DNA of 33,742 bases from Thermodesulfobacteriota bacterium (GTDB lineage: Bacteria > Desulfobacterota > BSN033 > UBA1163). Made by a program: the position numbers and the translations under genes. Where the stretch lies: positions 1 to 33,742 of the forward strand of contig JASEHH010000033.1 in the NCBI GenBank assembly GCA_030017685.1. Reading direction: 5' to 3'. Below, piece by piece: positions 22,619-30,916 of the stretch (the first letter of the stretch is position 1; every line of letters starts with the position of its first letter). The notes under the pieces are model-generated. The model saw only the letters and a program-made list of their open reading frames with translations, was not told where the DNA came from and did not search any database.

Positions 22619-24637
22619 TTGACCAGAAAGATTAAAAGATCGGTCTGCCCCTATGATTGTCCGGATGCCTGCGGCCTTCTGATAGAGGTGGTTGACGGAA
22701 AAGCGATCAAGGTCACTGGCGATCCTGACCATCCATTTACAAGGTCCACTCTCTGCCCCAAAATGAATCGGTACCAGGAGACGGTCCACTCCCCGCTTCG
22801 CCTTACCCGCCCTCTCCTCCGGACAGGAGAAAAAGGCACGGCCCAATTTCATCCCATCTCCTGGGAAGAGGCGATTGACCGGATTGTCAATCACTGGCAG
22901 GGTATCATCAAACGCTCTGGAGCAGAAGCCATTCTCCCCTACTCCTATGCCGGAACCATGGGGCTCATTCAGAGAAACGCCGGACATCCTTTCTTTTACC
23001 GAATGGGAGCCTCCCGCCTCGAACGCACGATATGTTCTCCTGCCAAGGAAGCAGGCTGGCAAGCGGTGATGGGAAACACCCCTGCCCCTCATCCTGATGA
23101 GGTGGCTGAGAGCGATCTTGTAATCTTATGGGGAATCAATGCCGTCGCAACCAACATCCACTTCCTGCACGGCGTGAAAATAGCTCGAAAAAAAGGAGCC
23201 AAGGTCTGGCTGATCGATACCTATAAAACCCTTACCTCTTCTGTTGTGGACCAAACCTATATCGTTCGGCCGGGAAGTGATGGCGCGCTTGCCCTGGGCT
23301 TGATGCATCTTCTGGTCCGACACAGTCTCATCGATAATGATTTTTTAGCTGCTCATGTGCAGGGTTTTGAAGAATTGAAGGAGAAGATCCTCCCTGACTT
23401 TCCGCCCGAAAAAGTAAGCCGCCTTACAGGACTCTCTCCTGAAACTCTCGAATCTACGGCCAAAGCCTATGGCAAGGCAAAAGCTCCATTGATCCGGCTG
23501 GGAAGTGGTCTTTCCCGGTACGGAAACGGGGCGATGAATGTGCGTACGATTGTCTGTCTGCCTGCCCTTGTCGGAGCTTATGGAAAGAGAGGGGCCGGAT
23601 GTTTTACAGGCACCAGTACTGCAGAAGCCTTTGCCATGAGTGAGGTCTTTCGAGAAGATTTCATGAAGGGGAAGACCCGTATCGTCAACATGAACCGGAT
23701 CGGCTGGGCTTTAAATGAGATTCAGAATCCACCTATTCAAAGCCTTTATGTCTATAGCTCCAACCCTGCAGCAGTTGCTCCGGATCAGAATCAGGTCTTA
23801 AAGGGTCTGGCAAGGGAAGACCTCTTCACCGTAGTTCACGAGAGGTTTCTCACGGATACGGCCCGTTATGCGGATATGGTGCTTCCTGCCACCTCTTCTC
23901 TGGAACAGAGTGACCTCTATCGGTCCTACGGCACATACTGCATCCAGCGCGCAAAACCGGTCATCCCTCCTGTAGGGGAGAGCAAACCGAACTGGGATGT
24001 CTTCTGCCTTCTTGCCAGGGCAATGGGATTTGATGAACCCTTTTTCCATCAAACTGCCGATGACCTCATCGACCATCTGCTTTCCCTTCCCGCTCCGATG
24101 AGAAACGGTATTGACCTGAAAGCCTTTTCTACAGGGAAGGCGGTCGAAATTCCTCTTCCATCAGATGCACGAATCAGGTTCAGGACCCCTTCCGGAAAAG
24201 TTGAACTCCTCAACCCAAAACAGTCTCATCCCCTTCCTCTCTACATTCCTCCTTATGGCGGCGATGAGCCCTTCTATTTGATGGCAGCCCCGAGCTTCTA
24301 TGCCTTAAACTCCTCCTTTCGCGAGCGGGCCGACCTTCTAAAAAAAGAGAGGGGCATGCTCCTTAAGATGAACCCCGCTGATGCAGAGGGAAAAGGGTTC
24401 AAGGAGGGTGATCCTGTGATCGCTTTCAATTGGTTAGGTGAGGTTTCTTTTGTCCTAAGCGTTACCCCCGATGTTCCGCAGGGGGTTGTGGTGGCAGAAG
24501 GGGTTTGGTGGCTGGAACACTCTCCGGGTCCCCGTTCTGTCAATGCCCTGACCTCCCAGCGCTTGACAGACCAGGCCCATGGAAGCACCTTCTACGACAA
24601 TACCGTGGACGTGAGGCCCGATCAAAGAGAGCTCTGA
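22619..24637 (+). CDS. Cytoplasmic molybdopterin oxidoreductase
   Basis: Member of the DMSO reductase superfamily with 672 residues and no Tat signal, so it acts in the cytoplasm. The N-terminal Fe-S motif is CPYDCPDAC (C10, C14, C18) with the fourth cysteine at C46 (STLCPKM). The metal ligand is probably C139 in RTICSPAKEAG. Further family blocks are PGSDGALALGLMHLL, DTARYADMVLPATSSLEQSDLYRSYG and the C-terminal dinucleotide domain (KMNPADAEGKGFKEGDPV). It is closest to YoaE/BisC-type oxidoreductases of unknown substrate. The start is TTG at 22619, chosen because a strong AAGGAGG site precedes it. No electron-transfer subunit lies nearby, so a soluble ferredoxin or NAD(P) partner is likely. 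Confidence 0.82.
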   Translation: MTRKIKRSVCPYDCPDACGLLIEVVDGKAIKVTGDPDHPFTRSTLCPKMNRYQETVHSPLRLTRPLLRTGEKGTAQFHPISWEEAIDRIVNHWQGIIKRSGAEAILPYSYAGTMGLIQRNAGHPFFYRMGASRLERTICSPAKEAGWQAVMGNTPAPHPDEVAESDLVILWGINAVATNIHFLHGVKIARKKGAKVWLIDTYKTLTSSVVDQTYIVRPGSDGALALGLMHLLVRHSLIDNDFLAAHVQGFEELKEKILPDFPPEKVSRLTGLSPETLESTAKAYGKAKAPLIRLGSGLSRYGNGAMNVRTIVCLPALVGAYGKRGAGCFTGTSTAEAFAMSEVFREDFMKGKTRIVNMNRIGWALNEIQNPPIQSLYVYSSNPAAVAPDQNQVLKGLAREDLFTVVHERFLTDTARYADMVLPATSSLEQSDLYRSYGTYCIQRAKPVIPPVGESKPNWDVFCLLARAMGFDEPFFHQTADDLIDHLLSLPAPMRNGIDLKAFSTGKAVEIPLPSDARIRFRTPSGKVELLNPKQSHPLPLYIPPYGGDEPFYLMAAPSFYALNSSFRERADLLKKERGMLLKMNPADAEGKGFKEGDPVIAFNWLGEVSFVLSVTPDVPQGVVVAEGVWWLEHSPGPRSVNALTSQRLTDQAHGSTFYDNTVDVRPDQREL

Positions 24638-24711
24638 AAAACTACCTGACGCTCTCTCGTTTCATAAGCTGCCGTTCTCCTTCGACAAGCCCCCAAGCCC
24701 TGACACCTATA

Positions 24712-24728
24712 CAGCTCCTGGGGAGCTG
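24712..24728. terminator. Small hairpin between convergent genes
   Basis: cagctcc and ggagctg form a 7-pair stem with a 3-base loop between the ends of the oxidoreductase and the DsbA-family gene. On the plus strand it is followed by ataaaattt. Weak candidate for a shared terminator. Confidence 0.3.
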
Positions 24729-24740
24729 ATAAAATTTCTT

Positions 24741-25364
24741 TCAATGATTACGTTTTTTAGCGCCGAAGTTTATTAGGAATTGTTCCAGATCTTCGTAAGG
24801 CTGGAATCCAACGGCCACACGGTGATCGACCAAAAAGGTTGGGACTCCTGTGATTCCAAGGGCACGTGAACGAGACCAGTCGGAATCCACTGCCTCCTTA
24901 AAGGTTCTCAATCCAAGAACAGATTTTGCCTCCTTGCCTGAAAGGCCTATCGATTTTGCCAGATCGACTATTTCGTTAACTTTGCCTATATTCTTACCAT
25001 CGACAAAATAGGCTCGAAAGACAGTCTCGTGAAATTCGTCTCCCCTTCCCTTCGATTCTGCCCACTTTGCCAATTCCTGAGCAAGTCGGCTATTGTAGGT
25101 CTTTTTTCGCTCACCGATAGGCAAACCTAATTCATCCGCCACTTGCTTCAACCGGGCCATGATCTTCTTAATGTCTTTGGGCTGTCCAGCGAAGAGTTCT
25201 TCAAGAGTGAGCCCCTCTTCCGGCGTCTCGGGATGAAGAGGAAAAGCCGCCCAACGAACTTCGATGTCATAATTCTTTCGCAATTGCTCAATACGCACGG
25301 TACTGAAATAGCACCAGGGTCAAACATAATCGGAGAAGATCTCCAGAATCACCGGCTCATTCAT
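24741..25364 (-). CDS. DsbA/FrnE-family thiol oxidoreductase, apparent selenoprotein (UPWC)
   Basis: The reverse-strand frame starts at ATG 25364 behind AAGGAG and reads MNEPVILEIFSDYV, then TGA (25322-25320), then PWCYFSTVRIEQL and the rest of a DsbA-like domain with the inserted helical region of the FrnE type. Family members have CPWC here, so TGA replaces the first active-site cysteine, giving U15-P-W-C18. The remaining 192 residues are intact, including the cis-proline segment TGVPTFLVD. A hairpin suitable for selenocysteine insertion follows the TGA. A conventional annotation would start at 25298 and lose the active site. Role: thiol-disulfide exchange, faster with selenium; cytoplasmic, as no signal peptide is visible. 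selA, selB and selC are not in the window. Confidence 0.8.
25280..25312 (-). promoter_or_regulatory. Candidate bacterial SECIS hairpin
   Basis: In the message, UCAGUAC (25306-25300) pairs with GUAUUGA (25294-25288) around the loop CGUGC; below it GCUAUU (25312-25307) pairs with AAUUGC (25285-25280) with one mismatch, after a 2-base bulge. The loop G at 25298 is 22 bases after the UGA, inside the usual 16-37 range, and is followed by U, as bacterial SECIS loops prefer. Confidence 0.6.
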
Positions 25365-25429
25365 ATGTTTCTCCTTTTCGGCCTCACTCGACAGGACCAA
25401 CTTTTTTAGGGAGGATACCTAAACTCTTC

Positions 25430-25693
25430 TCATTTCCGGCCTCGAACCTGAGCGACGGCAGCATCTACATCCATTCTCTTTAATCCTGACCTGCGTGCTT
25501 GTTGCCTGGCCTGCGCAATCAAATTGTCAAACTTTTTCATAGAGGGTGCAGCGATGGCTTTAAAAATCACCACATCCCGATCGCCCACGACGACGAACTG
25601 AGTCCCCGATTGGAGGCCTAACCGATCTCGGATTTCTTCCGGGATAACGACTTGCCCCTTCGAAGACATTCGGGTTGTTGTCAATGTTGACAT
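25430..25693 (-). CDS. AbrB/MazE-type antitoxin without adjacent toxin
   Basis: Protein of 87 residues with a SpoVT/AbrB swapped-hairpin domain at the N-terminus (TRMSSKGQVVIPEEIRDRLGL) and a helical tail rich in basic residues, as in VapB-type antitoxins that pair with PIN toxins. The domain binds DNA and represses its own operon. A toxin would normally follow within a few bases on the same strand, but the next gene is the selenoprotein 65 bases later and the gap has no PIN-like frame. So it is an orphan or the toxin has been lost. The gene has a good GGAGG site and promoter. Confidence 0.78.
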   Translation of the reverse strand: MSTLTTTRMSSKGQVVIPEEIRDRLGLQSGTQFVVVGDRDVVIFKAIAAPSMKKFDNLIAQARQQARRSGLKRMDVDAAVAQVRGRK

Positions 25694-25719
25694 AAAACAC
25701 CTCCTTTCTTACTGGTAAA

Positions 25720-25748
25720 ATTATAGAAGATTTCCCTTAAATGATCAA
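25720..25748 (-). promoter_or_regulatory. Promoter of the AbrB-type gene
   Basis: TTGATC (25748-25743) and a perfect TATAAT (25725-25720) on the reverse strand are 17 bases apart; the ATG is at 25693. Confidence 0.65.
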
Positions 25749-25768
25749 GCAGATGTTCGGGTTTATGG

Positions 25769-25797
25769 TTGACAGACTACTCCCGTTTTTGTATATT
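25769..25797 (+). promoter_or_regulatory. Promoter of the MFS transporter gene
   Basis: ttgaca (25769-25774) and tatatt (25792-25797), spacing 17. It leaves a leader of about 190 bases before the preferred ATG at 25997. The leader has pairings such as agcggtt with aaccgct (about 25909 and 25955), so some structure is likely. Confidence 0.6.
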
Positions 25798-25996
25798 GAC
25801 CCCGTGCTAAAGGAAAGTCCTGTCATTCCTTGACCTGCGTTTGAAGGAGCAGAAAGGGCTCCCCTTCCTGGGCGTCTTTCCCGTCGCCACGCAAGAGCGG
25901 AAGCCTTGTAAGCGGTTGCGGTTGTTAAGTCGTTCACTGAAAGTGCCTGCAATGAACCGCTGCTTCCTATCATCTTTTACCGGGAGAAAAACATCC

Positions 25997-27283
25997 ATGG
26001 AACCCTCAGATCGCGTTGCCGCAGAGGTGAAACAACGGTCTGTTCCCGCCTACTGGATCATTGGGCTTTTTGTTTTCGCGAACACCATGATCTGCTATTT
26101 TGACCGGGTCAACTTTTCCGTCGCGGCCCCGACGATCATGAAACTCTTCCACTGGGACATGGGCATCCTGGGGCTGGCCATGTCCATGTTCGGGGTCGGG
26201 TATATCCTCACGCAGATTCCCGCAGGACTTCTTGGCGACCGGTTCGGCGGACGGAAAGTTCTCGCAGTCGGGAGCGTGGGATGGTCTTTCTTTACGCTAT
26301 TGACGCCGTTTGCCTCCACTCCGCTCCTCATGTATCTGGTCAGGGGATTGTTGGGCCTGGCTGAAGGCCTAAATTTCCCGGGGGCTACCAGTGTGCTCTC
26401 AAGGTGGGTGCCGCGAAAAGCAAGGGCTCGAATTCAGGGGCTGAATCTTTCGGGCGTTGCCGCCGGACCGTTGATTGCTACGCCGCTGACCCTATGGATC
26501 ATGACCGTGTTCGGCTGGAAGGCCATGTTCTATTTCTATGGCATTTTGGGCTTCCTGTGGGCCGGCGCCTGGCTGTTCTATAGCACTGAAAATCCCTCCG
26601 AGCACAAGGGCATGAGCAGAGAAAACCTCAGAGAGATTGAAGCAGGTCTGGCGGCGGAGGCAACTGTATCCGTTGGTGATGCCCCGATTCGCTCGAAAGC
26701 TGTCTGGGGGCTTGCCACCGCCTATTTTTGTTTCACCTATACCTGGTGGTTGTTCCTGAATTGGCTGCCGACCTATCTTGTCCAGGCGCGCGGTTACACC
26801 ACCATCAAAATGGGGTTCTTTGCATCCCTGCCCTGGCTGGCGGCATTGATCAGCACGAATGGAGGGGGTTGGCTATCGGATGCACTTGTGAAGAGGGGTT
26901 TTTCAACCGGCAGTGCAAGGCGAACCATGATCTATGCCGGGGCGCCGGCAATGGCTGCGTGTTTGTGGTTTGTGACCCAGGCGGGGAATGCCGAGGTGGC
27001 CGTGGGGCTCATCACCGTAACCATCTCCCTGGCAGGCATGAACTTCCCGGCCTTCTGGAGTCTGCCCATGGACATGAACGTGCGAAAGGCAGGGTTCATC
27101 ACTGGGATGATGAATACGGGAAGCGCGCTTGCCTCCATCGTGGCGCCGGGCGTAACCGGCTATGTGGCCATGTGGTTTGGCTGGACGGCCGCCCTCGGGC
27201 TCGGGTCGGTCCTTGCCTTGCTCTCTGCAATAGTCATGTACCTCACGGCGCCGAAACCCACATCAAAACAGCACAGGATGTGA
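25997..27283 (+). CDS. MFS transporter, anion:cation symporter (ACS) type
   Basis: Twelve-helix secondary transporter of about 428 residues. The ACS signature is FDRVNFSVAAPTIM in helix 1, followed by GVGYILTQIPAGLLGDRFGGRKVL between helices 2 and 3 and RGLLGLAEGLNFPGA in helix 4. Members carry organic anions such as hexuronates, glucarate, phthalate or tartrate; the substrate here is unknown and no catabolic genes are adjacent. The open frame can be extended to a TTG at 25841, but the residues before M53 (MEPSDRVAAEVKQ) are not family-like, so ATG 25997 is preferred (GGGAG about 10 bases upstream). It is richer in GC than its neighbours, and a transposase remnant abuts its end, suggesting acquisition. 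Confidence 0.82.
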   Translation: MEPSDRVAAEVKQRSVPAYWIIGLFVFANTMICYFDRVNFSVAAPTIMKLFHWDMGILGLAMSMFGVGYILTQIPAGLLGDRFGGRKVLAVGSVGWSFFTLLTPFASTPLLMYLVRGLLGLAEGLNFPGATSVLSRWVPRKARARIQGLNLSGVAAGPLIATPLTLWIMTVFGWKAMFYFYGILGFLWAGAWLFYSTENPSEHKGMSRENLREIEAGLAAEATVSVGDAPIRSKAVWGLATAYFCFTYTWWLFLNWLPTYLVQARGYTTIKMGFFASLPWLAALISTNGGGWLSDALVKRGFSTGSARRTMIYAGAPAMAACLWFVTQAGNAEVAVGLITVTISLAGMNFPAFWSLPMDMNVRKAGFITGMMNTGSALASIVAPGVTGYVAMWFGWTAALGLGSVLALLSAIVMYLTAPKPTSKQHRM

Positions 27284-27284
27284 A

Positions 27285-27419
27285 AATACTTGTTGTCACT
27301 CAAGAATTCAAGGTATTTAAGGAATCTTTCTCTTCGATGAAAACCTTCTGTCCCTGGTTGCCACGGGTAATAACCTGGTAGAACCCACCCTCAAACTCTA
27401 TCCGGAGTTTCCTGGCCAT
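27285..27419 (-). pseudogene. Fragment of a REP-associated tyrosine transposase (Y1_Tnp)
   Basis: From ATG 27419 the reverse strand reads MARKLRIEFEGGFYQVITRG, then NQGQKVFIEEKD, the well-known N-terminus of REP-associated (RAYT) transposases. After residue 32 the frame shifts and the continuation FLKYLEFLSDNKYFHIL is found in another frame, running into the 3' end of the MFS gene. The catalytic HUH and tyrosine parts are missing. It is a dead fragment of about 135 bases. RAYT proteins mobilise REP palindromes, several of which lie in this window. Confidence 0.75.
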
Positions 27420-27566
27420 GGTGGCAAATTACAAATATTCATTTTAAATGTCAATATTTAAGTCCGCAAACGTTAACCGTAGAGGCGTAATTCAAATGTG
27501 ACTGTACCGCCGAACGCGAGAATTCAGGCACGCGGGCCGGAGGCCTGCCACGGTTGGAATGAAGGG

Positions 27567-27872
27567 TTAGTCACAATGTTCACTAAAGATGATTTCCTCT
27601 TTCTTGGCCCGAGGCATCGCTTTTATCTGCGCTTCTCGAACAAGAGCTTCGGAACGCGTCAAGCCTTCTCGTTGATATAACAGCTTGACGGGCAGGCGAG
27701 TTCGGGTGTAGGTTGCCCCCCGACCCTCACTATGTTGCTTGACCCGAGCCCGCACATCTTTTGCTATCCCCGTGTAGAGCGACCCATCCCCGCAGCGGAG
27801 GATGTAGACTGTCCAATCCTTTCGTCCCTTTCTCTTCATCCCTTGGATCATTCTTAGGTATTTAGTCTCCAC
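27567..27872 (-). CDS. GIY-YIG domain protein (UPF0213/YhbQ-like)
   Basis: Small single-domain GIY-YIG nuclease-like protein of up to 101 residues. The motif reads VYILRCGDGSLYTGIAKD, with the conserved arginine in ARVKQH and the glutamate in REAQIKAM. UPF0213 members are common in bacteria and have a poorly defined role in DNA repair or exchange. The longest frame starts at a GTG (27872); ATGs at 27851 and 27839 are alternatives and no start has a convincing ribosome site. It is a stand-alone gene between a transposase remnant and a palindromic repeat. Confidence 0.82.
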   Translation of the reverse strand: METKYLRMIQGMKRKGRKDWTVYILRCGDGSLYTGIAKDVRARVKQHSEGRGATYTRTRLPVKLLYQREGLTRSEALVREAQIKAMPRAKKEEIIFSEHCD

Positions 27873-27894
27873 GTTCTTTCTCTCTATATTGGGC

Positions 27895-28045
27895 TGCTGA
27901 AAAAGTCAATTTTCATAGGTTGCTCAAAAATGCCCGGATGTAAGGCTCCCGAAATCCTGAGGAGTGAGGCGTACTTGAAGGTACGCCGCAACGACGAAGG
28001 ATGAGGGGAACGCAGCAGATGGGCATTTTTCAGCAACCTGATAGA
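27895..28045. repeat. Palindromic MITE-like element of about 150 bp
   Basis: Arms 27917-27935 and 28021-28039 are inverted at 18 of 19 bases (aggttgct...aaaaatgccc). The centre has a perfect ggcgtac/gtacgcc hairpin (27968-27987). The layout, with gcagatgggcatttttcagcaac at the right end, is a dispersed repeat type I recognise from deltaproteobacterial genomes. The following 28046-28283 has no gene I can support. Confidence 0.65.
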
Positions 28046-28283
28046 GCTTTATTACAGACGATTATGGGGATTGGAAGTTATCAATCATCAATTATGGTAT
28101 GTAACATACACCTTTCCTTGAATCTTTGGAAGTGTAAAGTTCAGGGAGAACTCATTTATTTTATCTGCCAAAATATTTTAGGAAGGTGGAGAGGGAAAGA
28201 AAGGCGGAACAAAAAAGGGGGAGGAAAAGGCAATTAAAAGTGACAGTGCTAACTTTTTTATGGATGACACCTTAAAATAAATT

Positions 28284-29021
28284 TCATGACAAATGAAGAT
28301 GTGACCCCGGAATCCCTTCCTTCTGGATATTGTCAATCAGCTTATTAAAATAATTTGGCACTTTGGTTTCAAAAGTCATCTGCTCGCCGCTGGTGGGGTG
28401 TTTGAAGGAAATCGATTTGGAATGAAGCGCTAAACGCCTGTACCCATCCTTGGTTTTACCATATTTACGATCGCCTACGATCGGATGTCCCTTATCAGCC
28501 ATATGTACACGTATCTGATTCTTCCTGCCAGTCAAAAGATTAATCTCCAGCAGACTAAACTGCTTGGTCTCTTTAAGCACCTTATAAGCAGTATGTGCCA
28601 GCTTGCCTTTTGTGACATCAGTTGTGGAATAGACGACATAAGCCTTGTTCTCAGACAGGTATGAGGTAATCATTCCCTCTTTTTGTGCCAACTGACCATA
28701 AACCACTGCAACATATTTCTTTTCCGTGCCTTTCCACTGAGCCTGCAAATGTAACTTAACTTCTTCGCTTTTTGCGAATATCAGTACGCCGGATGTCCAC
28801 TGGTCCAGCCTATGAACAATGAAAATTCGGTTTCGCGACTTTAGACAGCCTTTGCGTACATAATCGGTTAGAATGTAGTAAGCCGTCTTGAATTTATTAG
28901 TCTCCGTACCCACTGTCAATAGCCCCGCAGGCTTATCTACCACCAAGATATCTCTATCTTCGTAGAGTATTTCTAACCCTCTTGGTAGATGTTTGCTGGT
29001 CGAATGTTTTTTCTTAAGCAT
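28284..29021 (-). CDS. RluA-family pseudouridine synthase
   Basis: Pseudouridine synthase of 245 residues that isomerises specific uridines in rRNA or tRNA. The catalytic aspartate is D73 in VHRLDQWTSGVL (family HRLDxxTSG). Other family blocks are ILVVDKPAGLL, LLTGRKNQIRVHMADKGHPIVGDRKYG and LALHSKSISFKHP. No S4 domain precedes it, which suggests an RluA/TruC-like or short stand-alone type rather than RluD or RluC. The target site cannot be told. The sequence is noticeably more AT-rich than the genes of the left half, so it may have been acquired. Confidence 0.88.
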   Translation of the reverse strand: MLKKKHSTSKHLPRGLEILYEDRDILVVDKPAGLLTVGTETNKFKTAYYILTDYVRKGCLKSRNRIFIVHRLDQWTSGVLIFAKSEEVKLHLQAQWKGTEKKYVAVVYGQLAQKEGMITSYLSENKAYVVYSTTDVTKGKLAHTAYKVLKETKQFSLLEINLLTGRKNQIRVHMADKGHPIVGDRKYGKTKDGYRRLALHSKSISFKHPTSGEQMTFETKVPNYFNKLIDNIQKEGIPGSHLHLS

Positions 29022-29359
29022 ACTGAGTACTCTTCTATCTTGTGCAAGTTTACTTGTGCAGTTTATAGCCTATTGCCACATTGCTATCGAGTCACAAAGC
29101 ATGAGGAGTAATAAAGTGGACGGTTCTATTTATTTAGATTCTTTTGTAATATTGCAAGACCCAAGTAGCTTTCTGCTTTTTCTTCGATTCATCAACCTTG
29201 TAAAGTGTATAATTTAGCTTTGACCCCAAGTCTTGGACCCCAAGTCTTGTGAGTCTTGTGCGCCTGCCAAAGATCTTGTTCGGCGGGCAGGCTGAGCCAG
29301 TCGAAGGGCAAATGGTTGGTTTGGGCAACAGCCCGTGAAGATGTGGCCCCATTTCCCGG
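29022..29359. other. 338-base gap with a short tandem repeat
   Basis: No gene is supported here. The 14-base unit gaccccaagtcttg occurs twice in perfect tandem (29222-29235 and 29236-29249). Near 29285-29310 is ggctgagccagtcgaaggg, a fragment of a common dispersed repeat. The open frames across the gap have no family resemblance. Confidence 0.5.
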
Positions 29360-29689
29360 TTAACTTACGCCACACTTTAATGTGATCTTATCAGGATTGG
29401 ACTCCCAGGGCCAAAGAGCCGCGTATATCACTTCATTACCATCTTGCCTGTAGTAAAAAGATTGCTCCTTTCTCAACCCCCCTAACCCATCAACCCTTTT
29501 CTGAATTTCTTCAGGCAGATTTGCTTCTTTGCCGGATTCCTTGGCCGCCGGGCCTAAATGTTTTTTTAATAAAGAATGAAGCAATTCAAGGTCCTTCTTG
29601 TTAATAACCGCCTCCAGATATTCGGACCCTTGTGAGTACGGTCTAATCTCCATGCTAAGAGATTCCTTTATCTCTTCAATCAGGTTCAT
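29360..29689 (-). CDS. Small protein of unknown function next to the maturase
   Basis: Frame of 109 residues, MNLIEEIKESLSMEIRPYSQ at the start and a C-terminus with WPWESNPDKITLKCGVS. It is soluble and charged, with an amphipathic first half. It starts 50 bases after the radical SAM maturase gene stops, on the same strand, with an AAAAGGACGAG site, so they may be cotranscribed. A single cysteine four residues from the end is notable next to a maturase that acts on cysteine or serine, but there is no CxAxR or RiPP leader motif. I do not recognise a family. Confidence 0.5.
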   Translation of the reverse strand: MNLIEEIKESLSMEIRPYSQGSEYLEAVINKKDLELLHSLLKKHLGPAAKESGKEANLPEEIQKRVDGLGGLRKEQSFYYRQDGNEVIYAALWPWESNPDKITLKCGVS

Positions 29690-29738
29690 CGCTCTCGTCC
29701 TTTTAAGAAATTGGGATTCGTTCCTAAGGGTTAAATTT

Positions 29739-30836
29739 TTATTTTAAGAAGTTTTGCTTCAATAGATCAAAACGTTTTTGTGCATAGCTGAAAAATTCCT
29801 TGTAGGCATCACAAAGATAATTTTTCCCATCAGATAAGCGATAATGCTGACATCCGGAATGACATATAAAATTCCACTTACAGCTATGGCATCCGGAGGA
29901 TTGCTGAATTTTACGGCTGTTGAATGTCTGCATCTTCCGGTTTTTAATAATTTCATGAATCGGCGTTTCAAGCAGGTTTCCCGCCATCCATTGGTCTTCC
30001 ACAAAAAAATCACAGGGATATACATCCCCGTTATATTCGATCACAACGTAACTGCCGCACTGATTTTGGAATGCACATATCTCGGGATCCATCCCCATAG
30101 AGACGGCCAGAATATTCTCGAAAAGCCTTATTGAGGCAAGGGGTTTCCCTTTGTTATACCAGACATCAAAAAGGGAACAGAGAAAATCCCTGTAATTCTC
30201 AACACTGACAGAGTAGCCTTTCATTTCCTGCGTATCTCTGTCAATCTCCACACAGGGGATGAACTGCAAAAAATAGAGTCCATTTTTTATGAAAAAATGA
30301 TAGAGCTCCGCCGGTCTCTTAACCGTCACATCATTGAGGACGGTGAGAATACTGAATTCCACCTGATGATCCCTGAGGGTCTGGATTCCTTTCATCGCCT
30401 GGTGAAAGCTGTTATGACCGTTTAGCGAATGGCGGTAGGTGTTGTGATATTCTTCAGTACCATCCAGGCTCAAACCGATGAAGAAGTTATAACGTCTGAA
30501 GAACCTGGCCCATTCGTCGTTGAGTAACGCGCCGTTGGTCTGCAAGTTGTTGCTGACGAGCTGTGCCGACAAACCATATCGTTGCTGATAGTCCACTACC
30601 CTTTTAAAAAAATCGAGGCCGGCCAGAAGGGGCTCCCCACCCTGCCAACCAAATGAGGCGCTTCTTCCGGCTGATTTCATATATCCGGATATCATGGTTC
30701 GGAGGGTCGTATCGTCCATGACAGGATGCTCTTCGGAACGATACGGATCGCCGGGTCGTATATAAAAGCAATATTGACATCGCATATTGCAATCTGCGGA
30801 TACAGGTTTTATCAAAAGGCTCAGCTCGCCCGCCAT
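29739..30836 (-). CDS. Radical SAM/SPASM maturase, anaerobic sulfatase maturase (anSME) type
   Basis: Protein of 365 residues. The radical SAM cluster motif is CNMRCQYC (C16, C20, C23); the GGEPLL SAM-binding segment and LSLDGTEEYHN follow. The C-terminal SPASM domain has the cysteines expected for two auxiliary clusters (ICAFQNQCGSYV, YPCDFFV, SGCHSCKWNFICHSGC, YLCDAY). Such enzymes oxidise a cysteine or serine in sulfatases to formylglycine under anaerobic conditions. No sulfatase with CxAxR or SxAxR is present in the window, so the substrate may be elsewhere, or this may be a related peptide maturase. A weak AAAGG site precedes the ATG. Confidence 0.85.
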   Translation of the reverse strand: MAGELSLLIKPVSADCNMRCQYCFYIRPGDPYRSEEHPVMDDTTLRTMISGYMKSAGRSASFGWQGGEPLLAGLDFFKRVVDYQQRYGLSAQLVSNNLQTNGALLNDEWARFFRRYNFFIGLSLDGTEEYHNTYRHSLNGHNSFHQAMKGIQTLRDHQVEFSILTVLNDVTVKRPAELYHFFIKNGLYFLQFIPCVEIDRDTQEMKGYSVSVENYRDFLCSLFDVWYNKGKPLASIRLFENILAVSMGMDPEICAFQNQCGSYVVIEYNGDVYPCDFFVEDQWMAGNLLETPIHEIIKNRKMQTFNSRKIQQSSGCHSCKWNFICHSGCQHYRLSDGKNYLCDAYKEFFSYAQKRFDLLKQNFLK

Positions 30837-30874
30837 GGAGAAAATAATCCTTTCAAAACTTATTAGCCCATTCT

Positions 30875-30902
30875 TCCATTATTCCACGATTCCATTATTC
30901 CA
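30875..30902. repeat. Two copies of ttccattattccac
   Basis: The 14-base unit occurs twice almost in tandem between the hydrolase and maturase genes. It is another short-period tract of the sort seen at 10421 and 13381. The gap is otherwise empty. Confidence 0.4.
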
Positions 30903-30916
30903 CTTTGATACTCTTC

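Noticed and set aside
25841-25996. Extended N-terminus of the MFS transporter from a TTG
   Set aside because: The extra 52 residues are not family-like and contain leader hairpins; the ATG at 25997 gives a normal start.
29134-29352. 72-residue reverse-strand frame in the gap after the pseudouridine synthase gene
   Set aside because: It covers a tandem repeat and a dispersed-repeat fragment, has no ribosome site and no recognisable family.
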